Source: Flavonifractor sp. An112
GTDB taxonomy: Bacteria; Bacillota; Clostridia; Oscillospirales; Oscillospiraceae
DNA length: 64,000 nucleotides
Reading direction: 5' to 3'
Assembly (NCBI RefSeq): GCF_002161085.1
Contig: NZ_NFLU01000001.1
Coordinates: 62,001 to 126,000 of the forward strand
The notes under the pieces are model-generated. The model was given only the letters and a program-made list of their open reading frames with translations, ran no database searches and was not told where the DNA came from. The first letter of the stretch is position 1, and every line of letters begins with the position of its first letter. The position numbers were made by a program, and so were the translations under genes. Of this stretch, positions 43,555-53,494 are shown piece after piece.

Positions 43555-44280
43555 TCAAGTTAATAATTTGGTATTGGGTGGCAGAACGTTGAGCTGCTCC
43601 TGACTGATCCGCCCCTCTTCCCACAGCAGGGCCAGCAGGGGGAGCCGGTCCAATCCGGAAGGCAGCGTTTTCCCTCTGATGGCAGGCAGAAAGCCCGCCA
43701 GATCGGGTATGGGACCGTACAGTCGGAACACCGTCTCCCCTTCCGCCGCAGACGGGCCGAAGCACAGGATCACATCGGCCTCCACCCTGTCCGGAGGACG
43801 CACCGCGGCCCCAAACTCCGCCCTCAGCCAGGCGGCCAGTTCCTCCCCCTCCTCCCCGGCGTCTACCACTAGATCCCGCACTTGGGAACATAACTGCTCT
43901 GCCGCCCGGAAGAGGGCCGGACTTACCCCCGTCCCGGACAGCAGCACCGCCGCCTGCTCCGGCCGCCGGTCCTGGCAACGCAGGGCCGCCAATGCCAGCG
44001 CAGGGGCCAGCATCTGACAAAAGGCCTCTGTCTCCACCGAACGCAATCCCGCCTCCTCCAGCGCCTCCCAGCAGGGAAATTCCGCCTGGGTCAGCACCCG
44101 GCGCACCCCGCGCCGGACCAGTTCTCTGGCACCCTTGGCTACCCGCCGCAGCCGGACACGCTCCCTCATTTCCTCCCGCACCGGCACCGTGACTCGCTGA
44201 CAAGGCAACCCCAGCAGCCAGTCCCGCTCCATCCGGACTCTGCGGCCTCTTTCTTCCTTCCACTCCATGATTCCCACCAT
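43555..44280 (-). CDS. Hypothetical protein
   Basis: I recognise no family for this 241-residue soluble protein. It is Arg/Glu/Leu-rich with a basic N-terminal third (REEMRERVRLRRVAKGARE), several predicted helices and a VILCFGPSAAEGETVF strand region that may be the start of a small alpha/beta domain. It has a GAGGTG site 5 bp before the ATG and is divergent from the alkaline phosphatase gene. An overlapping reading in another minus frame is Gly/Ala-rich low complexity and is rejected. Confidence 0.65.
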   Translation of the reverse strand: MVGIMEWKEERGRRVRMERDWLLGLPCQRVTVPVREEMRERVRLRRVAKGARELVRRGVRRVLTQAEFPCWEALEEAGLRSVETEAFCQMLAPALALAALRCQDRRPEQAAVLLSGTGVSPALFRAAEQLCSQVRDLVVDAGEEGEELAAWLRAEFGAAVRPPDRVEADVILCFGPSAAEGETVFRLYGPIPDLAGFLPAIRGKTLPSGLDRLPLLALLWEEGRISQEQLNVLPPNTKLLT

Positions 44281-44471
44281 AGTGTCACCTCGCCTACAGC
44301 CTATGCGTCTGCTCCTCAGGTATACCGTTCTGCTTTTCTTGCTCTTTACAAAATCTTACCTCGATTTTGCACGCCTTTACCGTAGGATGATAGCGCCCCC
44401 GTGCCCCTTCGGGTATGATTCATATGTCTCTGGAGCGATTAAGATTGAACCCGATTTTGGAGGAATCAAAC

Positions 44472-46034
44472 ATGAATTGGAAGCGTCCCCTGGCAATTAC
44501 CCTGGCCGCAGCGTCCTTCGGCACCGCTCTGGCCGCCTGCAGCGCCCCCGCCGCCTCTACCCCTGAAGCCAGCACCACCCCCACGGTAGAGGCCCAAAAC
44601 CTGTCCAACCAGTCCGTTAAGACCCCCAAGTACGTGTTTCTGTTCATCGGCGACGGCATGAGTTATCCTCAGATCCAGTCTACCGCCGACTACCTGGGCG
44701 CCCTGACCGACACCGACTACTGGCAGGCCGAGCCCAGCCTGGATGACAACGGCGGCGCTACTCTGGACGGCCCCTCCTATCTGAACTTTATGAACTTTGA
44801 GGCCGCCGGCTCCGCTGTTACCTACGACTCCAACAGCTTCTGCCCCGACTCCGCCTCCACCGCCACTTCCATTTCCACCGGCCACAAGACCTATTCCGGT
44901 ACCATCAACATGGATGAGACCGGCACCACCCCCTATGAGACCATCGCGGAGAAGGTTCACGACCAGCTGGGTATGAGCGTGGGCGTTATCTCCTCTGTCA
45001 ACCTGAACCACGCCACTCCCGCCGCCTTCTATGCCCATCAGGCCAGCCGCAACGACTACTACGAGATCGGCCTGGAGCTGGTGGAGTCCGGCTTTGAGTA
45101 CTTCGCCGGCGGCGGTCTCCTCAAGCCCACCGGCGCCGACGAGGACCAGGAGGACCTGTACGCCCTGGCCGAGCAGGCCGGCTACAATGTGGTCAAGACC
45201 CAGGCCGAGGCCGAGCAGGTCACCGAGGGTCCTGTGATCATTGTTGACGAGCATCTGGCCGACGGCGACGCCATGGCCTACGAGCTGGACCGCACCGACG
45301 ATATGTGGTCCCTGGCCGACCACGTCTCCAAGGGCATCGAGGTGCTGGAGCAGGATGAGGACGGCTTCTTCATGATGTGCGAAGGCGGCAAGATCGACTG
45401 GGCCTGCCACGCCAACGACGCCGCCTCCTCCATTCACGATACCAAGGCTCTGGCTGACGCGGTGCAGGTAGCCATCGACTTCGCCTCCGAGCACCCCGAG
45501 GAGACCCTGATCCTGGTCACCGGCGACCACGAGACCGGCGGTCTGACCATCGGCTTTGCCGGCACCGACTACGACACCTACCTGAACCTGCTGGAGTCCC
45601 AGAAGATCTCCTTCGCCAAGTATGACAGCGACTATGTTGCCGCCTACAAGGAGAACAAGACCTCCTTTGAGGACGTGCTGGCCGACATCGAGACCCTGTT
45701 TGGCCTGAAGACCCAGGGCGAGGAGGGCGACAAGCTGGTGCTCACCCCCTATGAGCTGTCCCAGATCAAGACCGCCTATGAGAAGAGCATCAACGAGACT
45801 GCCACCGGCATGGATGAGCAGCAGGAGTATGTGATGTACGGCACCTACGAGCCCCTCACCGTTACCATCACCCACATTCTGAACAACAAGTCCGGCGTGT
45901 CCTTCACCTCCTACAGCCACACCGGCCTGCCCGTGGCCGTGCTGGCCCACGGTGTCAACGCCGAGCAGTTCAACGGCTACTACGACAACACCGAGATCTT
46001 CAACAAGCTGGCCGGTATGCTGAACGTGCAGTAA
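44472..46034 (+). CDS. Alkaline phosphatase lipoprotein
   Basis: The 520-residue exported enzyme starts with a lipoprotein signal (LAAC, Cys22) and a Thr/Pro-rich spacer. The PhoA-type core shows the metal-binding IGDGMS, the nucleophile region DSASTATSISTG, GGKIDWACHANDA, TGDHETGG and a C-terminal SHTGLPV with the last His ligand. It hydrolyses phosphomonoesters at the cell surface. GGAGG lies 9 bp before the ATG. A terminator follows. Confidence 0.95.
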   Translation: MNWKRPLAITLAAASFGTALAACSAPAASTPEASTTPTVEAQNLSNQSVKTPKYVFLFIGDGMSYPQIQSTADYLGALTDTDYWQAEPSLDDNGGATLDGPSYLNFMNFEAAGSAVTYDSNSFCPDSASTATSISTGHKTYSGTINMDETGTTPYETIAEKVHDQLGMSVGVISSVNLNHATPAAFYAHQASRNDYYEIGLELVESGFEYFAGGGLLKPTGADEDQEDLYALAEQAGYNVVKTQAEAEQVTEGPVIIVDEHLADGDAMAYELDRTDDMWSLADHVSKGIEVLEQDEDGFFMMCEGGKIDWACHANDAASSIHDTKALADAVQVAIDFASEHPEETLILVTGDHETGGLTIGFAGTDYDTYLNLLESQKISFAKYDSDYVAAYKENKTSFEDVLADIETLFGLKTQGEEGDKLVLTPYELSQIKTAYEKSINETATGMDEQQEYVMYGTYEPLTVTITHILNNKSGVSFTSYSHTGLPVAVLAHGVNAEQFNGYYDNTEIFNKLAGMLNVQ

Positions 46035-46070
46035 CTTTCTCTTCCCTTCCCACCCCCGTTTACAGACAGC

Positions 46071-46102
46071 AAAAAGGGTGCGGCTCATGCCGCATCCTTT
46101 TT
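46071..46102 (+). terminator. Terminator of the alkaline phosphatase gene
   Basis: A 14-bp stem with one G-T pair and a TCAT loop, ending in TTTTT. Confidence 0.85.
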
Positions 46103-46129
46103 GCCCATACGAAAGGACCGATCCGTTTC

Positions 46130-47293
46130 ATGACATCCCTTCTCCTGGATTCCAATAAGCGCCGCTACTACGCGCCCCTTGCCATCTGTCTGGCTCTGAT
46201 CCTCTTTCTGATCCTGATCCCCACCGGCTTTGAGGGAGCCCTGCAATATCAGCAGGCCGACCGCTGCACCGCCCTGGTAACGGCGGTGGACGACTCCGCC
46301 ATCATCGACACCGGCCTGGTCCGCTCCGGTGAGCAGCGCTGCACCCTGGAGCTGCTGGGCGGTCGCTTCAAGGGCCAGACTGCCACCGGCGTCAATATGC
46401 TCAACGGCTCTCTGGAGCAGGACAAGCTCTTTGCCCCCGGCGACAAGGCCATGGTGGTGGTAAGCTACCAGGGGGACGAGATCATCTCGGTGACCATGAC
46501 CGACCACTACCGCATCGGCAAGGAAGCCATCCTGGCAGGCATTTTTGCGGTATTTCTCATTCTCTTCGCCGGGCGCACCGGTGTGCGGGCCATCGCCTCC
46601 TTCGTGCTGACGGTGCTCATGCTGTGGAAGGTGCTGGTCCCCCTCTACCTCAACGGTTGGAATCCCATCTTTATGGGCCTGCTGGTAACCCTGGTGCTTA
46701 CCCTGCTCATTATCGCTCTGGTCTACGGCTTTGACCGCCGGTGTCTGTCCGCTGTATCCGGCGCCTTTCTGGGTGTGCTGGTGACCTGCGTACTGGGCAT
46801 TCTGTTTACCGACCTGTTCCAGATCCACGGCGCAGTGATGGCCTACTCGGAAAGCCTGCTCTATGCCGGATATCAGGATCTGAACCTGACCCAGATCTTT
46901 ATGGCCTCCATCTTTATCGGCTCCTCCGGCGCGGTGATGGATCTGAGCGTGGATATTACCTCCGCCGTCCACGAGGTTGTGGAAAAGCGGCCCGACATCT
47001 CCCGCTGGGAGGCGGTGCGCTCCGGCATGAATGTGGGCCGGGCCGCCATGGGCACCATGACCACCACCCTGCTTCTGGCCTATTCCGGCGGCTACATCGC
47101 CCTGCTGATGGTCTTTATGGCCCAGGGCACCCCCATCTGGAACATCCTTAACTATAAGTATGTGGCCTCCGAGATCGTCCACACCATCGTTGGCTCCTTT
47201 GGTCTGGTCACGGTGGCTCCCTTTACCGCCCTCACCAGCGGTTTCCTGCTGGCTGGCCGTAAAAAACAGATGTCCCTTGAGGAGGCGGAATAA
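46130..47293 (+). CDS. YibE/F-family membrane protein
   Basis: This 387-residue protein has an N-terminal membrane helix, a small external domain (about 35-125) and about seven further helices with the YibE/F signature region (IFIGSSGAVMDLSVDIT, VGRAAMGTMTTTLLLAYSGG). Family function is not established; a transport role is suspected. It stands alone between alkaline phosphatase and glnS. A hairpin with a T-run (47281-47308) overlaps its stop codon and acts as its terminator. Confidence 0.88.
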   Translation: MTSLLLDSNKRRYYAPLAICLALILFLILIPTGFEGALQYQQADRCTALVTAVDDSAIIDTGLVRSGEQRCTLELLGGRFKGQTATGVNMLNGSLEQDKLFAPGDKAMVVVSYQGDEIISVTMTDHYRIGKEAILAGIFAVFLILFAGRTGVRAIASFVLTVLMLWKVLVPLYLNGWNPIFMGLLVTLVLTLLIIALVYGFDRRCLSAVSGAFLGVLVTCVLGILFTDLFQIHGAVMAYSESLLYAGYQDLNLTQIFMASIFIGSSGAVMDLSVDITSAVHEVVEKRPDISRWEAVRSGMNVGRAAMGTMTTTLLLAYSGGYIALLMVFMAQGTPIWNILNYKYVASEIVHTIVGSFGLVTVAPFTALTSGFLLAGRKKQMSLEEAE

Positions 47294-47308
47294 TCCGCCT
47301 CCTTTTTT
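47281..47308 (+). terminator. Terminator overlapping the YibE/F stop codon
   Basis: A 9-bp stem (GGAGGCGGA) with an ATAA loop and TTTTTT after it. Confidence 0.8.
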
Positions 47309-47380
47309 GTTGAGCTCTTGCTTTTTTTCCAGTTCCGGGGTAAAATATTGGTTCGTATTAAGATAAAGGAGTGAAACCAA

Positions 47381-49063
47381 ATGCCAGAAGAGCTGAACCC
47401 CACCATGACGCAGAACTTCATCCATGATTTCATCGACGAGGACATCGCCCAGGGTGGTCAGTTCCAAGGCATGACCGTCCACACCCGGTTCCCCCCGGAG
47501 CCCAACGGCTACCTGCACATCGGCCATGCCAAGGCAATTTTTGTAGACTTCGGCACTGCCGAAAAGTACGGCGGTCTTTGCAACCTCCGCATGGATGACA
47601 CCAACCCCACCAAGGAGGACGTGGAGTATGTGGAGGCCATCCAGGAGGACATCCACTGGCTGGGCTACGACTGGGGCGACCGCTTCTACTTCGCCTCCGA
47701 CTACTTTGACAAGATGTATGAGTATGCCGTGGAGCTCATCAAGAAGGGTCTGGCCTATGTGTGCGAGCTCACCCCCGAGCAGTTCAAGGAATACCGCGGC
47801 GATGTGAACACCCCCGCCCGCTCTCCTTACCGGGATCGTCCTATCGAGGAGTCCCTGGACCTGTTTGCCCGGATGCGGGCCGGCGAGTTTGAGAACGGTC
47901 GCATGACCCTGCGCGCCAAGATCGATCTGGCCAGCGGCAACTTCAATATGCGCGACCCTGTCATCTACCGCATCAACCATATGCACCATCACCGTCAGGG
48001 GGACAAGTGGTGCATCTACCCCATGTACGACTTTGCCCATCCTCTGGAGGACGCCCTGGAGGGGATCACCCACTCCCTGTGCTCCCTGGAGTTTGAGGAT
48101 CACCGGCCCCTGTACGACTGGGTCATCGCCAACTGCGACGTGCCCGCCAAGCCCCGGCAGATCGAGTTCGCCCGACTGGGCATCAACTACACCGTCATGA
48201 GCAAGCGCAAGCTGCGCCAGCTGGTGGAGGAGGGCCGGGTGTCCGGCTGGGACGATCCCCGTATGCCCACCCTGTGCGGTCTGCGCCGCCGTGGCTACAC
48301 CCCCCGGGCCATCCGCAACTTCTCCGAGCGCAACGGCGTGAGCAAGGCCGCCTCCACCGTGGAGTATGCCTTCCTGGAGCACTGCCTGCGGGAGGACCTG
48401 AATCTGACGGCTCAGCGTGTGATGGCGGTACTGCGCCCCGTCAAGCTCACCATCACCAACTATCCCGAGGGCCAGAGCGAGACCTTCTCCGTGGAGAACA
48501 ATCCCAACGATCCTGCCGCCGGCAGCCGTGAGATCACCTTCTCCCGCAACCTGTATGTGGAGGCCGAGGACTTTCTGGAGACCCCGGTGCCCAAGTACAA
48601 GCGTCTCTATCCCGACGGCCCCGAGTGCCGTCTGAAGGGCTCCTACCTCATCAAGTGCACCGGCTGCGCCAAGGATGAAAATGGCAATGTCACCGAGATC
48701 TTTGCCACCTACGATCCCAACAGCAAGGGCGGCGATCCCGCCGACGGCCGCAAGGTGAAGGGCGCCACCATCCACTGGGTGGACGCTGCCACCGCGGTGG
48801 ACGCCGAGGTACGTCTGTACGACAACCTGTTCACCGATGCCGATCCCGATACCGGCGACAAGAACTTCCTGGACTGCCTCAATCCCGGCTCCCTGGAGGT
48901 ACTGACCGGCGCCAAGGTGGAGGCCGGTCTGGCCAATGTGGAGGCTCCCGCCTCCTTCCAGTTCCTGCGCCAGGGCTATTTCTGCGCCGACAACAAGGAC
49001 TCCAAGCCCGGCCATCTGGTGTTCAACCGTTCTGTGAGCCTGAAAGACAGCTTTAAATTTTAA
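47381..49063 (+). CDS. glnS: Glutaminyl-tRNA synthetase
   Basis: The 560-residue class I synthetase has the HIGH-type motif in [13 protein letters not shown], the discriminating NLRMDDTNP segment, the KMSKS-type VMSKRKL and the beta-barrel anticodon domain (about 345-560). Its presence implies direct Gln-tRNA charging. AAAGGAG lies 7 bp before the ATG. A GC-rich hairpin (49077-49111) follows, between glnS and the next gene. Confidence 0.97.
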   Translation: MPEELNPTMTQNFIHDFIDEDIAQGGQFQGMTVHTRFPPEPNGYLHIGHAKAIFVDFGTAEKYGGLCNLRMDDTNPTKEDVEYVEAIQEDIHWLGYDWGDRFYFASDYFDKMYEYAVELIKKGLAYVCELTPEQFKEYRGDVNTPARSPYRDRPIEESLDLFARMRAGEFENGRMTLRAKIDLASGNFNMRDPVIYRINHMHHHRQGDKWCIYPMYDFAHPLEDALEGITHSLCSLEFEDHRPLYDWVIANCDVPAKPRQIEFARLGINYTVMSKRKLRQLVEEGRVSGWDDPRMPTLCGLRRRGYTPRAIRNFSERNGVSKAASTVEYAFLEHCLREDLNLTAQRVMAVLRPVKLTITNYPEGQSETFSVENNPNDPAAGSREITFSRNLYVEAEDFLETPVPKYKRLYPDGPECRLKGSYLIKCTGCAKDENGNVTEIFATYDPNSKGGDPADGRKVKGATIHWVDAATAVDAEVRLYDNLFTDADPDTGDKNFLDCLNPGSLEVLTGAKVEAGLANVEAPASFQFLRQGYFCADNKDSKPGHLVFNRSVSLKDSFKF

Positions 49064-49128
49064 AGTGTAATTTGAGACGGCCCGGCGGGACTGATGTACC
49101 CCGGGCCGTCTGTATGGAGGTCATAGAC

Positions 49129-50160
49129 ATGAAATACTGGTTCCGCAACGACTATTCCTTTGGCGCCCATCCCAAGGTGCTGGAGGCGGTGTGCGCCGCC
49201 AATCTGGAGGGCAACATCGGCTATGGCGACGACAAGTACACCGCCAAGGCCAAGGACCGCATCCGTGAGGTGTGCGGCTGCCCCGACGCCATGGTAGAGT
49301 TTGTTGTGGGCGGCACCCAGGCCAACGTACTGGCCTGCGCCTTCCTGCTCAAGCCCTGGCAGGCGGCCATCTGCCCCGACTCCGGCCATCTGAACGGCCA
49401 CGAGGTGGGCGCTTTCGAGGCCACCGGCCACAAGATCCTCACCGTTCCCGCCTCTCCCGACGGCAAGATCGTCCCCGAGCAGCTGATCCCCCTGCTGAAG
49501 CTCCATCAGGACGTGCACCTGACCGAGCCCGGTCTGGTGTATATCTCCAACGCCACCGAGAATGGCGCTGTATACACCAAGGCAGAGCTCACCGCCCTGT
49601 ACACCTTCTGCCGTGAGCACGGCCTGTACCTCTTCATCGACGGCGCCCGTCTGGGCTGCGCCCTGTCCTCCGACGCCAACGACCTGACCCTGCCTGAGTT
49701 TGCCCACCTGTGCGACGCCTTCTACATCGGCGGCACCAAGAACGGCACCATGTTTGGTGAGGCTCTGGTCATCACCCGGCCCGAGCTGACCCAGGGCTTC
49801 TTCCGGATGAAGAAGCGTATGCTGGCCGTGATGGAGAAGGGCTGGATCCAGGGTGTCCAGTTCCTGGCCCTCTTTGAGGATGATCTGTATTTCAAGATGG
49901 GCCGTCAGGCCAACGAGATGGCTGCCCGCCTCCAGAAAGGTCTGAAGGCCAAGGGCTGGAAGCTGTGGGTGGAGTCTCCCACCAACCAGGTGTTCGTCAT
50001 TGCTCCCAATGACAAAAAGCCGGTGCTGGATGAGGTATGCCAGTATGAGGACTGGTGCCCCTATGATGAGGACCACACCGTGGTCCGCTTCGTGTGCTGC
50101 TTCCACACCACCGAGGCGGATGTGGACGGGTTCCTCTCCGTTCTGCCCGACCTCAAGTAA
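49129..50160 (+). CDS. Threonine-aldolase-like PLP enzyme
   Basis: The 343-residue fold-type I PLP enzyme matches low-specificity threonine aldolases: DYSFGAHPKVLEA, FVVGGTQAN, the PLP-binding DGARLGCAL and the Schiff-base Lys in IGGTKNGTMFGEAL. It would split L-threonine or allo-threonine to glycine and acetaldehyde. GGAGGTC lies 8 bp before the ATG at 49129. A terminator follows at 50172. Confidence 0.92.
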   Translation: MKYWFRNDYSFGAHPKVLEAVCAANLEGNIGYGDDKYTAKAKDRIREVCGCPDAMVEFVVGGTQANVLACAFLLKPWQAAICPDSGHLNGHEVGAFEATGHKILTVPASPDGKIVPEQLIPLLKLHQDVHLTEPGLVYISNATENGAVYTKAELTALYTFCREHGLYLFIDGARLGCALSSDANDLTLPEFAHLCDAFYIGGTKNGTMFGEALVITRPELTQGFFRMKKRMLAVMEKGWIQGVQFLALFEDDLYFKMGRQANEMAARLQKGLKAKGWKLWVESPTNQVFVIAPNDKKPVLDEVCQYEDWCPYDEDHTVVRFVCCFHTTEADVDGFLSVLPDLK

Positions 50161-50171
50161 AATTTGCTCTG

Positions 50172-50205
50172 AAAACGCCTGTGGCCAAGAGGCCACAGGC
50201 GTTTT
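50172..50205. terminator. Convergent terminator
   Basis: A 15-bp perfect stem (AAAACGCCTGTGGCC) with an AAGA loop and T-run. Confidence 0.9.
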
Positions 50206-50222
50206 TTACGGGGTGGTACAGT

Positions 50223-51008
50223 TTACCAGCCACCCATTTCTACGGTTTCAAAGTTCTCTCTCGTCAAATAACAGTAGTAGTGGATAACTCCATCGATAGA
50301 ACTTGGCCCCTGTATCCAGTCCATATGATCCTCGATCACGCCTACCGTACCATCCAAACTGCTTCCCACCTCAGGCTCCAGAGCACAGACCTGATAAGTC
50401 CATCCGTATCCAAATTTCTCCTGCATTGCCCTTCCCCAATACATGGTGAAGCTGGTCAGGCTGCCTGCCATGATCAGATCATCACCTGCGTAGGGCACGA
50501 TCTCAACGTCCAGACCTTCCTTCACATAAAACACATAGACAGCGCTCCAGGTTAACCGGTGGGCTCCCGTTTCCCAATCCACCACTTCTGCCAGTTCACT
50601 TACCTTGCAGGGGTATCCATCCGCCGTATAGGCAGCCACGCCCGTGATGATATCTTCTTCTATTGCATCCTGGATGGTATAGCGCCCGCCGTCCACCAAA
50701 AAGCCAGGTACCAAATCCCGCGCCAATTCTCCTTCTTGATTATAGAAACGGATTATATAGGGGTAATATCCAGGGATGGGCTCCAGGATGGAAGGCAGCT
50801 GATCTATGTCCACAGGGCCAGTCTCCAGCAGGCCGTCCAGATGCTCCTCTTCCGCCATAATCTCTTCAGTGTCCTGATACCATTGGTCTTCTGTCTGGGA
50901 AAAGGACTCTTCACACCATTCCATAACCCGATCCTCACCGGAAGAACAGGCTGTCGCCGTACAGGCAATGCTCAGCGCCATCAGAATCATAACCACTCTC
51001 TTTTTCAT
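50223..51008 (-). CDS. Uncharacterised lipoprotein
   Basis: The 261-residue protein has a lipoprotein signal ending in ATAC (Cys21) and a mature part with an acidic helical start (RVMEWCEESFSQTEDQWYQDTEEI in part) and beta-rich remainder. I recognise no domain. AGGAGG lies 9 bp before the ATG at 51008. It is divergent from the coiled-coil gene; the 200 bp between them must hold both promoters, which I could not pin down. Confidence 0.8.
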   Translation of the reverse strand: MKKRVVMILMALSIACTATACSSGEDRVMEWCEESFSQTEDQWYQDTEEIMAEEEHLDGLLETGPVDIDQLPSILEPIPGYYPYIIRFYNQEGELARDLVPGFLVDGGRYTIQDAIEEDIITGVAAYTADGYPCKVSELAEVVDWETGAHRLTWSAVYVFYVKEGLDVEIVPYAGDDLIMAGSLTSFTMYWGRAMQEKFGYGWTYQVCALEPEVGSSLDGTVGVIEDHMDWIQGPSSIDGVIHYYCYLTRENFETVEMGGW

Positions 51009-51208
51009 TTTCTTTCCTCCTGTCATTCGGTCCATCTCGCGATGTCAATAGTAAGAGCCACCGGCATGGCCTCTGGTTTTATACCAGGCAATAAAATTTT
51101 TTATTTTTGTCTGTCTGTTCATGATCACAGCTCTCTGCTACAATAGAACTAAACCGAGAATACCGTCGAGCTTATCAAATAAATTCTGACCGGAAGGACG
51201 TAGCCAAT

Positions 51209-51526
51209 ATGAATGGACCTTGGAACCACAACTTTGAACTGGATGACGCGGATGAAACCGAACTGCTGGAGGCATCCACCGGCTTTTCCATTCTGGAGGA
51301 GGAACAAGACAACAGTGAGATGCTGCGGGTCCTGGAGCGGCAGATCAGTACCCTTCAGGTACAGCTGGACAATCTGGAGGATGATCTGGCCCGGCTGACA
51401 GAGGGGCCCGCGGGTGACAGCACCCAGGAGGCGCTGGTTCTTCGCCTGAGAGACCAGGCGGATCGTCTGGCTGCCCGCATCGATGAGCTGGAAGCCCAGG
51501 CAGATTCTCTGGACAACAGAATCTAA
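51209..51526 (+). CDS. Small coiled-coil protein
   Basis: The 105-residue acidic protein is almost wholly coiled coil with regular heptads (LRVLERQISTLQVQLDNLED; LRDQADRLAARIDELEAQ). It has no signal peptide. A GGAAGGA site lies upstream and a strong terminator overlaps the stop, so it is a single-gene unit. An antisense frame across it is rejected because it runs through two terminators. Function unknown. Confidence 0.7.
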   Translation: MNGPWNHNFELDDADETELLEASTGFSILEEEQDNSEMLRVLERQISTLQVQLDNLEDDLARLTEGPAGDSTQEALVLRLRDQADRLAARIDELEAQADSLDNRI

Positions 51527-51566
51527 AAACACAGCCCGCAGGTACAATCTTGCGGGCTGTGTTTTT
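51525..51566 (+). terminator. Terminator of the coiled-coil gene
   Basis: A 16-bp perfect stem (AAAAACACAGCCCGCA) with a 10-nt loop and T-run. Confidence 0.9.
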
Positions 51567-51667
51567 AGGTATACCGCACCATACCTAAACATAGCGATCA
51601 TAAAGGGTTTCTCAGGGACAACCAGCAAAGAAATCCCGCCTTTTATGGAACTATTTGTAATTTTCTG

Positions 51668-51696
51668 TTGACTTCTTTTCCTACTGCCCGTACAAT
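51668..51696 (+). promoter_or_regulatory. Promoter of the zinc-ribbon/ABC operon
   Basis: TTGACT (51668), a 17-bp spacer and TACAAT (51691-51696), about 75 bp before the zinc-ribbon gene. Confidence 0.75.
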
Positions 51697-51772
51697 CGAG
51701 GTGTGTGCAAACAGAGGAAATATACGTTATGCGCAGCAGAACTGCTGCCACCTTATCGAGGGAGGAAGAACC

Positions 51773-53494
51773 ATGAAAAACTGTCTCAACTGCGGCCATC
51801 CGCTGCACAACGGGGCCGCCTTCTGCCAAAACTGCGGTACCCCGGTTCCTCAGGACCCCGCCCCCGCCAACACCCCCGCCTTTTGCAGAAACTGCGGCGA
51901 GCGGCTCACCCCGGATACAAAATTTTGCGTCAACTGCGGCACTCCCGTAGAGCAGGCATCTGCTGTATCTCAGGAACCCCAGCCTGAGGCTAAAGCTGCC
52001 CCCGCCGCCCGCCGTCCCAAAGGGAAAATAATCGCCGGCGCCATTGCCGCTGTAGTCGTGGTGGCTGCGGGTATTCTGGTGATCCCCCGGCTCTTTTCCG
52101 CTCCGTCCAAGCAATTCGTCTCTTATCAGCAGGACCTGTTTGCTGATCGCGCGCTTGGTATGCTGGAGGAAGGCGTGGACACCATCGGCAGCGGCGCGTT
52201 CTCTTCCGATCTGACGATCACCGCCATCACGGACAGCGCAGAGATCAACCAGTACCTGGAGGACTCCTCCGTCAGCCTGAAAGTGGATCTGGACCGGGAC
52301 ACCTTACTGGCCAACGGAGAGTTCACCCTGATGGGCAGCCCCATCCTCACAGGCCTGCTGTCTTATGACAAAGGAACTCTGGGCTTTTATCTGCCCGAGA
52401 TCCAGGATACCTATTATACCATGGATCTCTCCCAAACTGTAGAGGCGCTCACCGGCCAGGAGGTAGATATGAGTGTGCTGGCTCTGCCTGAGATTTCGGG
52501 CAAGGAGTGGCGCTCTCTGCTGGAGTCCTATCTGGATATTGTCTATACAGTTGTCAACGAAGAAAATGTAATGGTGGAGGACGGCGTGTCCTTTAACCTG
52601 CCTCAGCTGGGCGGCTCCATGACGGGTACCCGCTACACCTTCCAGCCCCGGGCAGAGGATGTGGAGGCCATGCTGCTCAAGCTGGCCCAGACCCTCCGGG
52701 AGGACGAAACCCTGCGACAGCTGATCCTGAAGCTCATCAACCCTGATATGCTGACCGCCGCCTTTGGTTACGATGTTTTCAGCGGCTATGATCTGGAGGA
52801 GGAGCTGGACAATGCCCTGCTCTCTCTGGCGGATGAGCTGGAATACAGCGCCGCCGATGCAGGCCGCGAGGTGGAGGAGTCCGGCTTTACCTGGGAGCTC
52901 TATGTGGAGGGCAACCAGGTCCGTATGATCCGTCTGTATACCGACTATTCCGATACCACTCTGGTCTATGAGTCCCAGGGCGCGGAGTCCGACCGGCGGC
53001 AGGAGGCCTTCTATGTAGAGGCCTATGGTGAGCCCCAGTTCCTGCTGACTCACTCCTACACCAAAAACGGCAGCGTTTCCGATGGCATCATCAGCCTTAC
53101 CCAGCCTTACGGCGGCTCTCTGGAAATGCGGTACGATATGGATTCGGAGAAAAAATCTCCTCTGGGCATCCCCCAGGGCTCCTATCAAGTATACTCGGAT
53201 ATGCTGCCTGTGAACCTGACGCTGGACGTAACCCAGGGACAGGACAACAGCGTGGACCACACCCTCCAAATCCAGGGCGATTCCTATGTGTTTGACGGTG
53301 CGTTCAGCTCTCTGGAGATCAACATCAATACCACGGATGGTTCTTCCGTCAAAGCCCCCGATGTGCCCCCCTACGACATCAGTGACTTCACCTATGAGGA
53401 CTACTATGAGCTGTTCCAGGAACTGGGTATGGCTGTGGAGCAGGATCTGATCCGCAATCTGGAGCCGCTGCTGGATACTTCCTATGGATGGTAA
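51773..53494 (+). CDS. Membrane protein with tandem zinc ribbons
   Basis: The 573-residue protein starts with three short zinc-ribbon units (CLNCGH/CQNCGT, CRNCGE/CVNCGT) in the cytoplasm, followed by an Ala/Pro linker and one membrane helix (about 85-105). The about 465 external residues form beta-rich modules of unknown family. This layout is common in clostridial surface proteins linked to ABC exporters. Its stop overlaps the ABC ATPase start by 11 bp, so it is probably a partner or substrate-recognition part of that exporter. GGAGGAAG lies 5 bp before the ATG. Confidence 0.85.
   Translation: MKNCLNCGHPLHNGAAFCQNCGTPVPQDPAPANTPAFCRNCGERLTPDTKFCVNCGTPVEQASAVSQEPQPEAKAAPAARRPKGKIIAGAIAAVVVVAAGILVIPRLFSAPSKQFVSYQQDLFADRALGMLEEGVDTIGSGAFSSDLTITAITDSAEINQYLEDSSVSLKVDLDRDTLLANGEFTLMGSPILTGLLSYDKGTLGFYLPEIQDTYYTMDLSQTVEALTGQEVDMSVLALPEISGKEWRSLLESYLDIVYTVVNEENVMVEDGVSFNLPQLGGSMTGTRYTFQPRAEDVEAMLLKLAQTLREDETLRQLILKLINPDMLTAAFGYDVFSGYDLEEELDNALLSLADELEYSAADAGREVEESGFTWELYVEGNQVRMIRLYTDYSDTTLVYESQGAESDRRQEAFYVEAYGEPQFLLTHSYTKNGSVSDGIISLTQPYGGSLEMRYDMDSEKKSPLGIPQGSYQVYSDMLPVNLTLDVTQGQDNSVDHTLQIQGDSYVFDGAFSSLEININTTDGSSVKAPDVPPYDISDFTYEDYYELFQELGMAVEQDLIRNLEPLLDTSYGW

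Noticed and set aside
46085-49015. 976-codon open frame on the minus strand
   Set aside because: It lies antisense to the YibE/F and glnS genes, crosses a terminator, and its sequence is low-complexity Gly/Val/His typical of the mirror frame of GC-rich genes.
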